The translations under genes and the position numbers were made by a program. A model generated the notes under the pieces. The model was not told the origin of the DNA. It made no database searches and worked only from the letters and a program-made list of their open reading frames with translations. Positions 12,701 through 23,830 of a stretch of 64,000 bases of DNA are shown one piece after another (position 1 is the stretch's first letter; every line of letters starts with the position of its first letter). Source of the DNA: Cervus elaphus (lineage: Eukaryota; Chordata; Mammalia; Artiodactyla; Cervidae); contig NC_057816.1 of NCBI RefSeq assembly GCF_910594005.1, forward strand, positions 39,361,797-39,425,796, read 5' to 3'.

Positions 12701-12905
12701 CAGATAAAAATCACTGAATTCCTACTATGTATCAGACACTCTATAAGCATATCACCTGGATAATTTCATATAATAACTTCAAAGCTCTTAGGGAAGGTAC
12801 AAATATTTTCCCTGCCTTATTAGGAACCTACAACTTAGAATGGTTGAATAATTTATTCAAGGTCATATAACTTCTAAGTGTCAGGAGTAAACTATAAAAA
12901 CCTGT
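12701..12905 (+). mobile_element. MIR SINE
   Basis: MIR order is clear: 'ctactatgtatcagacactc', 'taatttcatataataact', 'ttcaaggtcatataacttc'. Confidence 0.7.
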
Positions 12906-13063
12906 TACCTAGTCCAAGCTCATTCTGCTCGCAGCAAAACAGGCCAATAAATCCAAGAGATGAGGTGTTGAGGCAAGGAATATGATTTCACTTGGAAAAC
13001 TGTTTGACCGAGAAGATGATAGACTAAAGTCTCAAAATAACCATCTTGTAGGGCCCTGGTTGG

Positions 13064-13395
13064 GCTTCCCTGGTGGCTCAGCTGGTAAAGAAATCACCTG
13101 CAATGCAGAAGACTCCTGTTCAATTCCTGGGTTCAGATGATCCCCTGGAAAAGGGATAGGTTACCCACTTCAATATTCTTGGCCTTCCCTGGTGGCTTAG
13201 ACAGTAAAGAATCTGCTTGCAATACAGGATACCAGGGTTCAATCCCTGCGTTGGGAAGATCCCCTGGAGGAAGGCATGGCAACCCACTTCAGTATTCTTG
13301 CCTGGAGAATCCCCACGGACAGAGGAGCCTGGGGGGTTACAGTCCGTGGGGTTGCAAAGAGTCGGACACGACTGACTAAGCACACAGCACAGAGG
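13064..13395 (+). mobile_element. Double-headed Bov-tA SINE
   Basis: A first tRNA-like head (gggcttccctggtggctcag) and the start of the Bov-A body run to about 13180 (acccacttcaatattcttgg). A second complete head (ccttccctggtggcttagac) then leads into a full Bov-A body and tail ending 'cacgactgactaagcac'. The arrangement is head, partial body, head, body. Length is about 330 bp against about 210 bp for the ordinary copies in this window. Confidence 0.88.
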
Positions 13396-14400
13396 CATGG
13401 ATGCCAGGTTCTTTTATGGGTCAGAGATGGGAAGGGGTGAGGAAAACAGAGTAAAAAGACCATTTAATTCTGACAAATATCTCCTAGAACGGCAAGCCCC
13501 AGGCAGGGGGATATGTTTGTTTCATTTCCTTATAGCCATTTCACAGGAGGTGTGAAATGGAATATCTCCTGCTATATCAATAAATAAGAAGGTCACAGCT
13601 ATCCTTGATTCTGGCCCTCCCAATGTGAATTTCTGAGCCAAGCTGACAAGCTGCACCACTCCCTATGCAAGGAACTTAAAGGATGTCACAGCTCTTCACA
13701 GGTGGGCAGGGTCAGGTTATTTCCCTGTGAGCTAAACAAAAGCACTTTAGCTTAAGGGTCAGGCAGAAGGGAGCACGGTTCTCCAGGGCAGGCCATTGTG
13801 TATGCTTATAATAACAAAAGCAGCAAAACTAGGGTTAAAGCCAGAGAAACAGATTCAGCATGGAGTCAATATTAACCCTTCTCAGTTACAAACCTAAATA
13901 TGTTTGACTATAAGTTTAGTGCTTCAGTCACCATCCCCATGGAATCATCCTTAAAAGCCCAGACACTCAACTGAGAAACAAGCCTCCTGAGGTCAGGGTC
14001 AATGGGAAAAAAAAATATTTTTTTAAATTTCAGAGTCTCCCAGTGAATGTATCAACCACAGAGTCTAACAAAAAACAGTAGCTTAGACAATAAATATTTA
14101 AATGAAAGAATTAATGGATGAGTGAGTCATTCTATCAACTGTAGCTTGCTCTATGCATTTGTTTTAAAAATACATCTAGCTGTCATGGAAGATTCTAATG
14201 GTCCTGGCTAAAAAGGTGGAGCAAACTTTAGAATACTTGTTCTTAGGAAAACTTGCTGTAAGCCAAAATCATAAAGCTAAACTTCTCAACAAGTAATTGA
14301 TAAAATGCGAGAGATATTCTAGGAGCTAGAATAAAAGCAATAAACCAAATAGACAAAAATCCTTGCCCTTGTGCAGCTAATAATTCATTGTGAAGGAAAA
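13396..14400. other. Unclassified sequence
   Basis: No gene supported. An inverted pair around 'catttcacaggaggtgtgaaatg' (about 13538-13560) forms a short hairpin, probably chance. Confidence 0.35.
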
Positions 14401-14540
14401 CAAAAATTTAATTCTTATGACAATTGCCTTTTAGAGGAAGAAGCTGAGATACAGTGGGATTAAGTAATTTCCTTAAAATGCACAGCCAGTAAGTGGTAGA
14501 ACTTGGATTCAAACAGAAATGGTCTCACAGTAGCTAGCTC
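14401..14540 (+). mobile_element. MIR SINE fragment
   Basis: MIR 3' part: 'gaggaagaagctgagatacag', 'ttaagtaatttcc', 'cacagccagtaagtggtag'. Confidence 0.7.
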
Positions 14541-15282
14541 TTAACAACATAAAGCCTCTCCGATGAATAATGAAAAGTGCTATGAATAAAAACAAAGCAA
14601 GGAATGATACAGCGGTTCTAGGCATGTGAAAAGGGTATTTTTAATAGAATGGGGTGGGAATCAAGGAGAAGGTGACATTCAAGATTTGAAAGAGGCAACT
14701 CCCCTTCCCCATGCAGCTATATGGAGAAATGACATTTCAGCCTAAGGACAAAGCAAGTGGAAAAATTCAAAGCTCTAAGTGTCTGAGCAGGAGTGAAGAG
14801 GCTAGGGAGGAGGGACAGGAGTGAGTGAGGAGCAGGGTTTAGATCTGAGAGGTAACTGGTGTCACAACTCTTAGGGAATGTAACCTTTACTCTGTGTGAG
14901 AAGATCCTGCGAGGTTATGACAAAGGAGATTGACACAGTCTGTCTTATATTCCACCAGAAATGCTAAAGCCCTCACCTCTGTGAAGGTTTCTAGATTTCA
15001 TGTACACTGAAAAGAGAGCAGTAGAAAGTCAGTCACTTGAAATTATATTAAGTATGACACAATGTCATACCACATACTACAAAATTCCAGTCTTATTTTT
15101 CCCATCATTTCTGACTTAATATAGCAAAAATTTTGAAGTAGAGAGAGAATAACACAGAGTCCAAAATATCAAAGAACTAGTGAGTCAAATGGCAAGGCAA
15201 AATGTGCAGTATTTTTCACAATTATCTTTTAAAAGCAAAGGTTTCATAAGATACAAATTTCCAGTTAGAAGATAAATAAATA
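14541..15282. other. Unclassified sequence
   Basis: No exon or repeat could be named confidently. Confidence 0.35.
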
Positions 15283-16112
15283 CCGGGGATGTAATGTACA
15301 ACATGACGACTATAAGAAAGATATGACCTTTTCTATGACCTTTCTATGACCTGATTCATTCTTAGATACAGTTGAACAGAAGAGAATACTCAACATTCTT
15401 AGAATAGTTGAACAGAAAGGTATATAGCTGGCTTATAAATAAGATTCCAAAAATGGCAGCTAGTTGCCAATCCTTTGTTCTTTTCACTTCCTGATTCTCC
15501 TTCCTCACAAGAATGTTTTGGTGGTCTAATTTAGCAGGCTTTGCCCCGGCAGGTTAATTTTGTGGGCTTTATCCTGGACATGCACAAAGAACTAAAAGGA
15601 TGGGGAAAATAGTTAATGTAAATCACCCAATCAAAAATTTAGGCGACCTCCGGGAAGCCTGTGTCCTTGACTCTCAGCCTGAGAGGAGCTGGAGGAGGAG
15701 ACCTGCGTCTCAGGAACAACGGAGGGGACCCCTGCCCCGTGTGCTTGCTCCCAGACCGTGACTGCCGGGCGCCCTTCTGCAGAGGGAAGGCCTGCCTTGC
15801 CGAGCCATCTCCCATCATCTGTCTTATTCCCAAGACACCTTTTGAGAGCATTTCCAACAGGACTACAATGTAATGCTGCTATACGCTACATCTGAAAGTT
15901 GTTAAGGGAATACAGTCTAAGAATTCTAATCACAAGAACTGCTTTTTTTCTTTTTCGGCGGGGGCGGGGGGGGGCAGGGTCATATAAAGTATTGGATGCT
16001 GACCAAATTTATTGAGGTAATCATTTCACAGTATAGGTAGGTGAAGTCATTATGCTGTACACATTAAACTTACACAGTCTGTATGTCAATTATATTCCAA
16101 TAAAACAAGGTG
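15283..16112 (+). mobile_element. L1 3'UTR, interrupted
   Basis: An L1 3'UTR motif (ggggatgtaatgtacaacatgacgactata) stands at 15285-15313. The continuation of the same UTR appears at about 15868-16112 (tgaaagttgttaaggg, ctaatcacaag, aatcatttcacagtata, gtcaattatattccaataaaac). The block between them is therefore an insertion. The 3' end is followed by a G-run. Confidence 0.65.
15316..15867. mobile_element. LTR-like or other insertion within the L1 3'UTR
   Basis: This 550-bp block separates the two halves of an L1 3'UTR and contains the GC-rich section 15640-15810, which is unlike its neighbours. Its left part has two local tandem duplications (a cttttctatgac-type unit near 15327-15350 and a cattcttaga...gttgaacagaa unit at about 15358-15416). 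Size and composition fit a solitary LTR, but I cannot place TG/CA ends or a target-site duplication. The open frames in the GC-rich part look incidental. Confidence 0.35.
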
Positions 16113-16126
16113 GGGGGGGGGGGGGA
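16113..16126. repeat. Poly(G) tract
   Basis: A run of about 14 G follows the L1 3' end (aaaacaaggt then G). A second G-rich patch lies at 15958-15974. Confidence 0.9.
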
Positions 16127-17059
16127 ACCGTCATTGAGACTTTTAGGCTTCACTTTATTTTTTCGTATTTTTCAGAACCTGATTAAGAAATTTCTATCTA
16201 CTGTCCTTTTTTCTTGGTAGCAAGTTTTCCTGCAGCAAGTCAGGCATTAAGATTCAAGTTTTAGGATATGCGCTACTACCAATGAAGAAAATCTTTGCTG
16301 AAAGATTTTGCATCTGTTGCAGAAGCACAGAATGACTTATTAATAATGGGTATTCCTCACCAATTCTTTTTACCCTGACCATCCCACATTTCAGTTGCTG
16401 TATTAGAGGTCTCCAGAACTTCCAGGAGGCATAAGAACAGAAAGCATAGACACCGTATTTTTATTTTTAAATTCAAAGCCATAGTGCAGGCAGAAGACTG
16501 TATTTGTAAGAATATGCAGTCAAATGGAATCTGTTTCTTCCCAATTACATATACATACTCCACCTCTCTCTGACCAAAAAAAAAAAAAAAAAAAATTCCT
16601 GTGAAAGACTGAGAGAAGAGTAAAAGAGAAAAAGAAAACTTTTATTAGAATCACTTCAACTTGCATCCTTCTCCCAACCCTAAGCCTGTAAGGAAGTTGC
16701 CTGGCCCTGAAAGGGCACAGGAAAATAAAGCAGAAACAACAGTAGAGGAAAATCCAGAGAGCAAATCCTGAGCAGCTTCACAAGATCCCCCAAAGAGCAA
16801 AAAACAGCCAAATGTTCACTTTGCTGGTTTTCACCCATGCAGCTATGAAATGTACTCCTGGTGATTTTCTTTTTAAGTGAAGACTCTTTGCGGTTGGAAT
16901 GAAGAGGAAGAACAGGTGGTAAAGTGAACCTTAAAGCTGGAGACCAGTTGGAAATACGCATCTCAGCTACAAACGTCAACTTAAAGGAGTGATGACTACC
17001 AAAGATTAGGAAGGAAAAGCTCCATTGGGAATTATCTCATAAGGGATGCTGACTGATGA
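16127..17059. other. Unclassified sequence with an A-run
   Basis: An A-run of about 21 lies at 16577-16598. An AATAAA is present on the minus strand near 16643. No splice-flanked open frame was accepted. Confidence 0.35.
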
Positions 17060-17620
17060 CCATGATGCCTCTGAAGTCAAATTTGGCTCTGCACCCTGAC
17101 ACCAAATTAAATCTCACACAGCGTTTTGGGTGAAGTAGAGAACAGCTTCATTGTTTCGCCAGGCAAAGGGGGCCACAGCAGGCTAGTGCCCTCAAGACTG
17201 TGTGTCTCAACCTGGAGCAGGTACCAACTGAGAAGTTTTAAAGGAATGGATCAAAGAGGGAGTGATCAGCTCGTGGACATTATTCTGATTGGTTGGTAGT
17301 GAGGTAAGCACAAGTCAGCAACATCAACCTTCTGGTTCCCACTGGTCTAGCGTTTGCTTGCTTGTGGACAGTGGACCGTTGTTAACTTTAACTTCTCCCA
17401 CCTGGTGGGGGTTTCAGCGTCTACAAAACAGCTCAAAGACATTGTATCCCTTGATGGAGAACCAAGGCCTTGCCCCAAGGCTGCACTGTTGCTTCTCTTG
17501 ACTGCTCCATCCCTGTCTCACATTTCCTCCCTTCCTTAACTGACAACTGTTTGAACCTGCCTCTTAGAGAATACCATGGAGGCAGAATTAAGCCTGTTTC
17601 CTGTAAGTGAAAAATGAGGG
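17060..17620 (-). mobile_element. Solitary ERV LTR
   Basis: Read on the minus strand the block has promoter/polyadenylation order typical of an LTR: CCAAT (17292-17288), a TTTAAAA TATA-like box about 50 nt downstream (17242-17236), and an AATGAA polyadenylation-like signal (17152-17147) about 90 nt further on. The wording 'gggtgaagtagagaacagcttcattg' on the plus strand is that of a degenerate LTR R/U5. No internal retroviral sequence adjoins it. Ends are approximate. Confidence 0.55.
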
Positions 17621-18463
17621 ACACAGGTAGAGTTTTGTGCCCAGGAGCCCCACAGGGTCCTGCTCAGTATCACTTCCTTACATGTCTCTTTCACCAACAT
17701 TATTCAGTGCAGCAATAGTCACTGAGGCACTCTCCTCCACACACTGACGTACAATATTACACAATGTCTCTGCTCTCACCAAGATGCAGCTGCGGACAAT
17801 GTGCCCCCAGGGAATTGTTCCCTCTGAGAAAAAAACAGACTGTACAGGAAAAGTGGGGGAGTGATTAAGTAGAAAGCAGGAAGCTTTTGAGAAAACCTAG
17901 AATTGACTAAGATTATATTTTCTGCCTCTTGGGAGATTTAAGGCTTCATACCAAGATCATGTTGATCTACAGAAAAATAAAGTTAAAAGTTCTATGCCCT
18001 ATCATATTTCTTTAATATTCATCTGTGCCAGGCACTATGCTAGACAGCATACAATGTCCTTCTTTGTGGAGCCTTCTACTGGGATGGTAACACTTCCTTG
18101 GCAATAAAGTAACACTGACATATTATAGTCAGAAGATGTCTTTAAAATATCCAATCCAATGGTTATTTGCTCTGAAATATTCATTCTCATGCTATCAGAT
18201 TTTGTCTTTACATTGTCAAAATACTCAAGAGATTGATTTGACTCTATTAAAACAAAACCCCAAAACATCAGAACACTAAGTTAAATAATGAACCCATAAA
18301 AAGTAATTATTTCAACCACTATTCTTAACCTTTGCCTCAGACTGGTAGACTGCAGTGGTGAGAAGATAGCTCCTTTTGCATTTTCTTCCATTGTCAAAGA
18401 TTACGAAAGGCTATGGATATCTAAATAAAACTTTTTTTAAAATAAATGCACTAATACATATGT
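17621..18463. other. Unclassified sequence
   Basis: No gene or repeat was identified. Confidence 0.35.
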
Positions 18464-18678
18464 GTGCATGTGTGCTCAGTTATGTCCAACTCTTTGTGAC
18501 CCTATGGACTGTAGCCTGTCAGGCTCTTCTGTCCATGAAATTTTTTCAGGCAAGAATACATGAGTGGGTTGCCATATCCTTCTCCAGGGGACCTTCCCAA
18601 GCCAGGGATCAAACCTGAGTCTCCTGTGTCTCTTGCATTACAGGCAGATTCTTTACCACTTGAGTTATGGGAGAAGCC
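18464..18678 (-). mobile_element. Bov-tA SINE
   Basis: Minus-strand copy with its head at the right (ggggcttctcccataactc) and tail at the left (gctcagttatgtccaactc). Confidence 0.92.
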
Positions 18679-20029
18679 CCTAATCAGCATATTACAGGAA
18701 GTAAGATCTTAGTGGTGAGACCTTTGACTTTTGAAATTTCTGTTTCTAGAGCCAATGTACCAGTAATATAGAATATCATTCTTGTTGATTCAGAAGGTAT
18801 TATCCATGACTTCCTTTGCCAACTCTGATCAACTAAGGTACACTAATTTATTCTCCACTGTATCTACATCGTGGGGAGACTCAACTAAGAGAACAGAAAA
18901 GGAGAAGCATGATTGGGATACACAAGGCGTCTCACGACCAGACTGAAGCTAGGAACCAGAGGATGCGTACAGGGACTTTCTTCTGGTTTAAAATATACTT
19001 CTTGAGCCTATTATGTGACAAACATTCTTGTGGGTGCCCAGGAATCGGAGAAAATGGAGATTTATGATTGATGTCCTTACAGAGCTTACATCTTTCCCAG
19101 ATGCTTTAAATAAACTCCGTTTGTTCTCAGGAGGGGATAGAAAGTGAGAATTAAAAAGTATGACAAGTATTTTCACTCTATCCTCAGCATATACCTAATG
19201 TTAGTCTAAGCTTTTCTGATTGTGAATTCCATTTTCCCTTCCATTTCTCAATTGCTATTCTTCACTTAGACTATTTTAGCATCAATTTAATTTGGACTCA
19301 CTTTCCAAACCTAGCTTTTGGAAAGCTGACCCCCACAGGGCAAGATCCTCAGTTATCCTGGGGCAGGTCACAGAAACCCCAAATAAAGATACTTTACCCC
19401 TCTCCCACTTCCATCTTCAGTAAGACCTGTCATTTTGCCTCATACACCCCATGAAGGAAGAGCAATCAATCAGACTCACCTAAGAAGCATACTGACTGGA
19501 GTTAATCTGTGTTCATGTTCATATATGTTGGATATAACTGGCCAATATCCAAATCACTATAGACTGAGAACTTTCCAACAGGGGATTATAAGATATGCTG
19601 AATTGCATTAAAAGAAATGCTAAAATTGAATGTGGAAAAACCTGTATCATATTAAGTATATTTTGCCCATCTTCATTTTGATGTTGAAAATGAATAAGTC
19701 TAATTCCCAAGTGAATTTTTTCTCATTATTCTTCCTTATATTGCTGGCATTGGTTCATAAACCAATTATAAATCCTGATTTATATCAACTCAATCAAATA
19801 ATCTTATAGATAACTGCTGAATAAACAGCCTAAAGGTTTTATTTTAATAAGTTTTCTAGCTGATGTATTTGTTGAAAGGAGACTAATCATAAAACAAAGG
19901 CATTACATGTATATATCAATTCGTGGAAAACATTTATCCCTAAGAAAATCTATAAACAGCAATATTGTCTAAATTGAATAATTTGAATATACAAAAATCC
20001 CACAAAAATAAACAGAGATACACAATAGA
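18679..20029. other. Unclassified AT-rich sequence
   Basis: No gene supported. A strong GTGAGT donor-like site on the minus strand near 19479 has no partner acceptor with an open frame that I could find. Confidence 0.35.
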
Positions 20030-20860
20030 AAAATGAGAAAAAGAATATGAATAAATTCATAGAATAGCAGATTAAAATACCCAACAAACATATGAAACAA
20101 TGCTCAAATTCACCAATAGTCTGGGAACTGGAAATTATGTTAAAAATGAACTAAGCTTATTAAACTGGCAAGAATTAAGAAGAGCAGTAACACCTTCTGC
20201 TGTGAAGGATGTGAGGTTAAGTTGTACCAACATGCAGTGTCAGCAGAAATGTGAAAGGTGAAATCAGTCCAGCAACATTATTTAAATTAAAAATATACAT
20301 ACATGAAGCCAATAATACCATCCCTGAGAATCTATCCTATAGATACAAAAAGCATCAGTAAGTTTGACTGTACATGCAATCATCAGATTGCAGCACTATT
20401 TATAATGGCAGAAACCTGGAAACAGTAAATTACCATTAAGGGGAATGACTGAAAACATATTCACACTATGAAATTATGCATCCATGAGAACAATGAATGA
20501 AAGCTATGCCAGACAAGTTGAAGAGGCAGTCAAATAATATAAAAAAAAAAAAAATTGAGTTTTTTGAGAAAACATTATTATGCAAAATTCTATGTGTATA
20601 TATGTGTGCATGTTTCAGTATGGATATATGTACATATAAACATATAATTTATATATAAATACATATTTATATATGAATACATATTACATGACTGAAGAAG
20701 GATTAAACACACTAAGTTATTAAGATGGGTTACCTTGTACATGGGGAGGGTAGAGCTAAAGCAACATAGGAAGGAAGCAAGTAAAAGAGGAGACATGCAA
20801 AAACAAGAAAGTTCTTTTTAAAAAAGGAACTTTAGCATATCTTTGATATTTTATGCAAAA
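20030..20860 (+). mobile_element. Old L1M 3' region
   Basis: L1M-type 3' text: 'gcaacattatttaaattaaaaatatac', 'ctgagaatctatcctatagatac', 'gcagcactatttataatggcagaaacctgg', 'ccattaaggggaatgac'. A TA-rich low-complexity section occupies 20595-20690. Confidence 0.7.
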
Positions 20861-21179
20861 CTAGGTATATGTCCTGGACTACGCATCTAGAAATTTACTA
20901 AAAATAATTTTTAAAAATTCAAAAAGAACAAATATCAAAGCAGTAAAAGACTACAACGAAATAGAACAGTTAACTAATCCTGAAATGGAGAAGCAAAAGC
21001 AAAGAAAGAAGAATAAAAACAAAAAATGTGCTCAATTTTATCAAATAAAAATTTTAAATAGTTTGAATGCCAAAAAGCCTATAAGTAAAATTATCAGTAA
21101 TCAACAAACTAGAAATACTGCAAGATGACATAGTTCGTAAATAAAATGCTCTTATAAAACCATAAGAATTCTAACACTA

Positions 21180-21910
21180 CTTAGAAAAATGGACAAAGAA
21201 CTTGAATAAATCACAAAACAAATACAAGCCAATAACCACAAGAAAATACAGGTCAGTCTCAATAATAAATAATTGCAACATAAAGCATTAAGTAACAAAT
21301 TTTATCTTTTAATTTGACAAATATTTTAAATAACTAATGCTACTAAGAATATAGGTAAATTTGTCTTTTCTAACATTGCTCATAGCACTTCTGCAGAGCA
21401 TTTTGACAACGTGTAACAAGAGCCTTAAAAACGTCAATATCCTTGGCCTCAATAGTTTCATTTAAGAAAATCAACCCTAATGAAATAACTGGAAAAAACA
21501 CAAGGGTTTACATACACAGATGGCCATTACATATTACTCACAGCACAAAACTGGAGATAGCCTCAATTTTTTTTTTTTTTTTTTTTTTCTCTTGGTGACC
21601 CCCTGGACTGTAGCCCGCCAGGCTCCTCTGTCCATGGGATTTCCCAGGCAGGAATACTGGAGTGGGTTGCCATTCCCTTCTCCAAGCCTCAATTTTTAAT
21701 GGAGAACTGCTTAAGTAAGTTCCAAATGGTAGAATACTGCATAGTCATTAAAATATTTTCAAAAATATTTATTGATGCTATATGGATAAATACTATTAGT
21801 ACAACATTCAATTTAAAAAGTCATGAACACACCCTACAAGCTGTTGTCCTAGTTTTCCATACATATATTTGTACAGAAAAAAAGATTAAGAAGTCAAGTT
21901 ACTTCTAGGT
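21180..21910 (+). mobile_element. Old L1M 3' region, interrupted by Bov-A
   Basis: Motifs 'aaaaatggacaaagaacttgaat', 'ttaagaaaatcaaccctaatg' and 'ctggagatagcctcaattttt' lead to the Bov-A insertion. The L1 text resumes with 'aatggagaactgcttaagtaag' and 'aatactgcatagtcattaaaat'. Confidence 0.68.
21572..21684 (-). mobile_element. Bov-A SINE monomer without tRNA head
   Basis: Only the Bov-A body is present. Its 5' end on the minus strand begins ttggagaagggaatggcaac, and its tail is the T-run on the left. It is bounded by a 13-bp direct repeat, agcctcaattttt, at 21559-21571 and 21685-21697. Short length, clean ends and target-site duplication show independent insertion of a headless unit, or insertion with 5' truncation exactly at the head/body junction. 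Confidence 0.88.
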
Positions 21911-22990
21911 ATTGAAATTAAGATGTAGTAACGCTTTTAAGTACTTTATAAACTTGACATAGTAGGTATCCATGCATTGACACATTACTGTCACTGTTAA
22001 CTTATTCTTCAAGGAATCAAGGTGATCGTTAACTTCAGTCTTACCTAGTTTCCAAATCAGTTCTGAGCAGGCTGGAAAGTGTATCACAGGTCTCAAATTT
22101 AACAATTCAAAGACTCAGCAATCAAAGTGCTATTGCTTAGCACTAGGATTCAATGAAGTTTCCAAATCAGCTCCACAACCCCAATTGTGACAGATTGTGT
22201 GTGTGTGTGTAAGTACCAACTGCCCCTTACAGACATCACTGATCAGTTCCTGCCACCATACTGCCCCAGGCTATGGAAACGAGGCAGACCTCAACTCGCC
22301 TTAGTAACTGCTAAGCCCAACAGTAGTCTTCAAACTTTCGATCCCATGATCCCATCCACAAAAAACCATTTGAGCATATACAATTTTAATAGCTTTATAT
22401 TTATTCTTAAATGTACATGTATGACTGTTAATATGTTGTAAATTATCTAAATATAAAAGATTGTAAAGAATGTAATAAAAAGCAATATAAATGAGAGTTC
22501 TATTATTTTGTTCCTATATCCCAATCAATCATTTTATTTGCCCCAGGATACATGACCCTACTACAGAGATCACAGTCTTAGAGCACACTCTCCAACCTCA
22601 CTGTCTGTCTCCTTCCCGCATTGCATCAGCACTCATTTTGAAATTCCAGAATGCCTGATACTTGAGTCAGCTCAAACAATGACAATATTCATGACAGAAC
22701 TCACTTACATAACATGAAGAACCATGTTTTCCTATTTATCTTTTGGCAAAGTCTGAATTTTCATATGCAAATATTATATACAGTATGGTATGTAATGTTG
22801 GTATGTAATACTGGCAGTATAGTATGTAACTAAGTTTCTATTATCATTGTTTGATAATGTTTGTTTATAATGATTACTACCACTAAAACTACCACTACTA
22901 ACAACTACTACTTTTTTACTGGTATAAATAATTTTGGTATTTACTGGTATAAATAAATATTTAGTACATTCAAAACTTTAAATAATGTAC
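21911..22990. other. Unclassified AT-rich sequence with a (TG)n
   Basis: Contains (TG)8 at 22196-22211. The part adjoining the candidate exon (after about 22730) shows no recognised repeat. Confidence 0.4.
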
Positions 22991-23136
22991 CTCTGCAGAC
23001 TTTTGAAGGTTGTCATGGCATGAAGCAAGAAGGGATGACTTCTCCCATTTCTGTGCAATTTGATTGGCTTCTTCTATCTTCTGCTCACAACTTTTTTGAG
23101 AATTTAGCAGTGTTACCTCATAAAATTCTTGAATAT
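22991..23136 (-). CDS. Candidate internal coding exon of an unidentified coiled-coil protein
   Basis: On the minus strand a long pyrimidine tract ending ttgcattttctttacag precedes a 146-nt segment that ends GCAGAG before a GTACAT donor. Two reading frames are closed within the first 25 nt. The third stays open for all 48 codons after a 2-nt split codon and ends in phase 0 at the donor. The peptide begins IQEFYEVTLLNSQ, has a charged helical centre (CEQKIEEANQIAQKWEK) and ends DNLQKSAE. Heptad-like spacing of hydrophobic residues suggests a coiled coil. I do not recognise the protein and name no gene. Downstream exons would lie at lower coordinates and upstream ones at higher; none was found with equal support. 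A pseudogene is unlikely because both splice sites are intact, but a chance open frame cannot be excluded. Confidence 0.55.
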
Positions 23137-23237
23137 CTGTAAAGAAAATGCAAGAGAAAAGTCAACATGTTATGTATGACCTCATAGGTAGCTTCTTAAT
23201 GCATGAGTATATGGAAGATTTTGCTAATTAAAAGAAA

Positions 23238-23325
23238 CCACTGCAACCATTTGCTGCAACTAGAAAAAGCCTGGGCACAGCAATGAAATGCAGTGCAGCC
23301 AAAAATAAATACATTAATTAATAAA
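23238..23325 (+). mobile_element. Cetartiodactyl tRNA-type SINE, 3' fragment
   Basis: The phrase 'gctgcaactagaaaaagcc...cacagcaatgaaatgcagtgcagccaaaaataaat' matches the 3' part of a CHR/BTALU-type cetartiodactyl SINE ending in an (ATTA)-rich tail. The head is missing. Confidence 0.5.
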
Positions 23326-23399
23326 AAAGAACTACATAAATATGTGTGCAAAGAAAAACAAGAAAAATAGAAGAAATCTTAAAAGTTGAATTTTTACCT

Positions 23400-23830
23400 G
23401 TATGAGAATTCTTATAGCAACTTTATTTAGAATTGCAAAAATTAGAAGTAATCAAGATGTCCTTCAATTAGTGAATGGATAAATGGATACTATTAGTAAG
23501 TAGTATTTAACAACAGTAAGGAATTTACTATTTAACAATAGCAAGGAATGAGTTACCAAACTATGTAAAAACATGGATGAGTCTTAAATGTAAGTTTAAA
23601 AGAGCCAGGCATGTAGCTAGGCTCCATATTATAGGATTCCATTTATATAATTTTTGAAAAAAAAAAAAAAAACAACTAAAGAGACAATAAAACTATCAGT
23701 GATTTCCAGAAGTTCTAGGAGATGGGAGGAGGGGTGAATAGGTAAAGCACAAAGTGATGAAAATATTCTGTAATGATACTATATTGGTTGGCACCTAACA
23801 GGAAGCATCTGTCAAAATCCAAAGAATTTT
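23400..23830 (+). mobile_element. Old L1M 3' region
   Basis: L1M-type text: 'gcaactttatttagaattgcaaaaa', 'gatgtccttcaattagtgaatgg', 'aaaacatggatgagtcttaaatg', 'attccatttatataatt', 'tcagtgatttccag'. An A-run sits at 23656-23671. Confidence 0.72.

Noticed and set aside
15661..15873. GC-rich open frames on both strands, possible CpG-island first exon
   Set aside because: The block sits inside an interrupted L1 3'UTR and looks like an inserted LTR or similar element. There is no start context or donor worth calling.
16643..16980. Minus-strand 99-codon frame followed by AATAAA
   Set aside because: The frame is leucine/phenylalanine-rich with no recognised domain and no acceptor; the AATAAA alone is not informative in AT-rich DNA.
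19440..19560. Strong GTGAGT donor-like site on the minus strand
   Set aside because: No upstream acceptor with an open frame could be paired with it.
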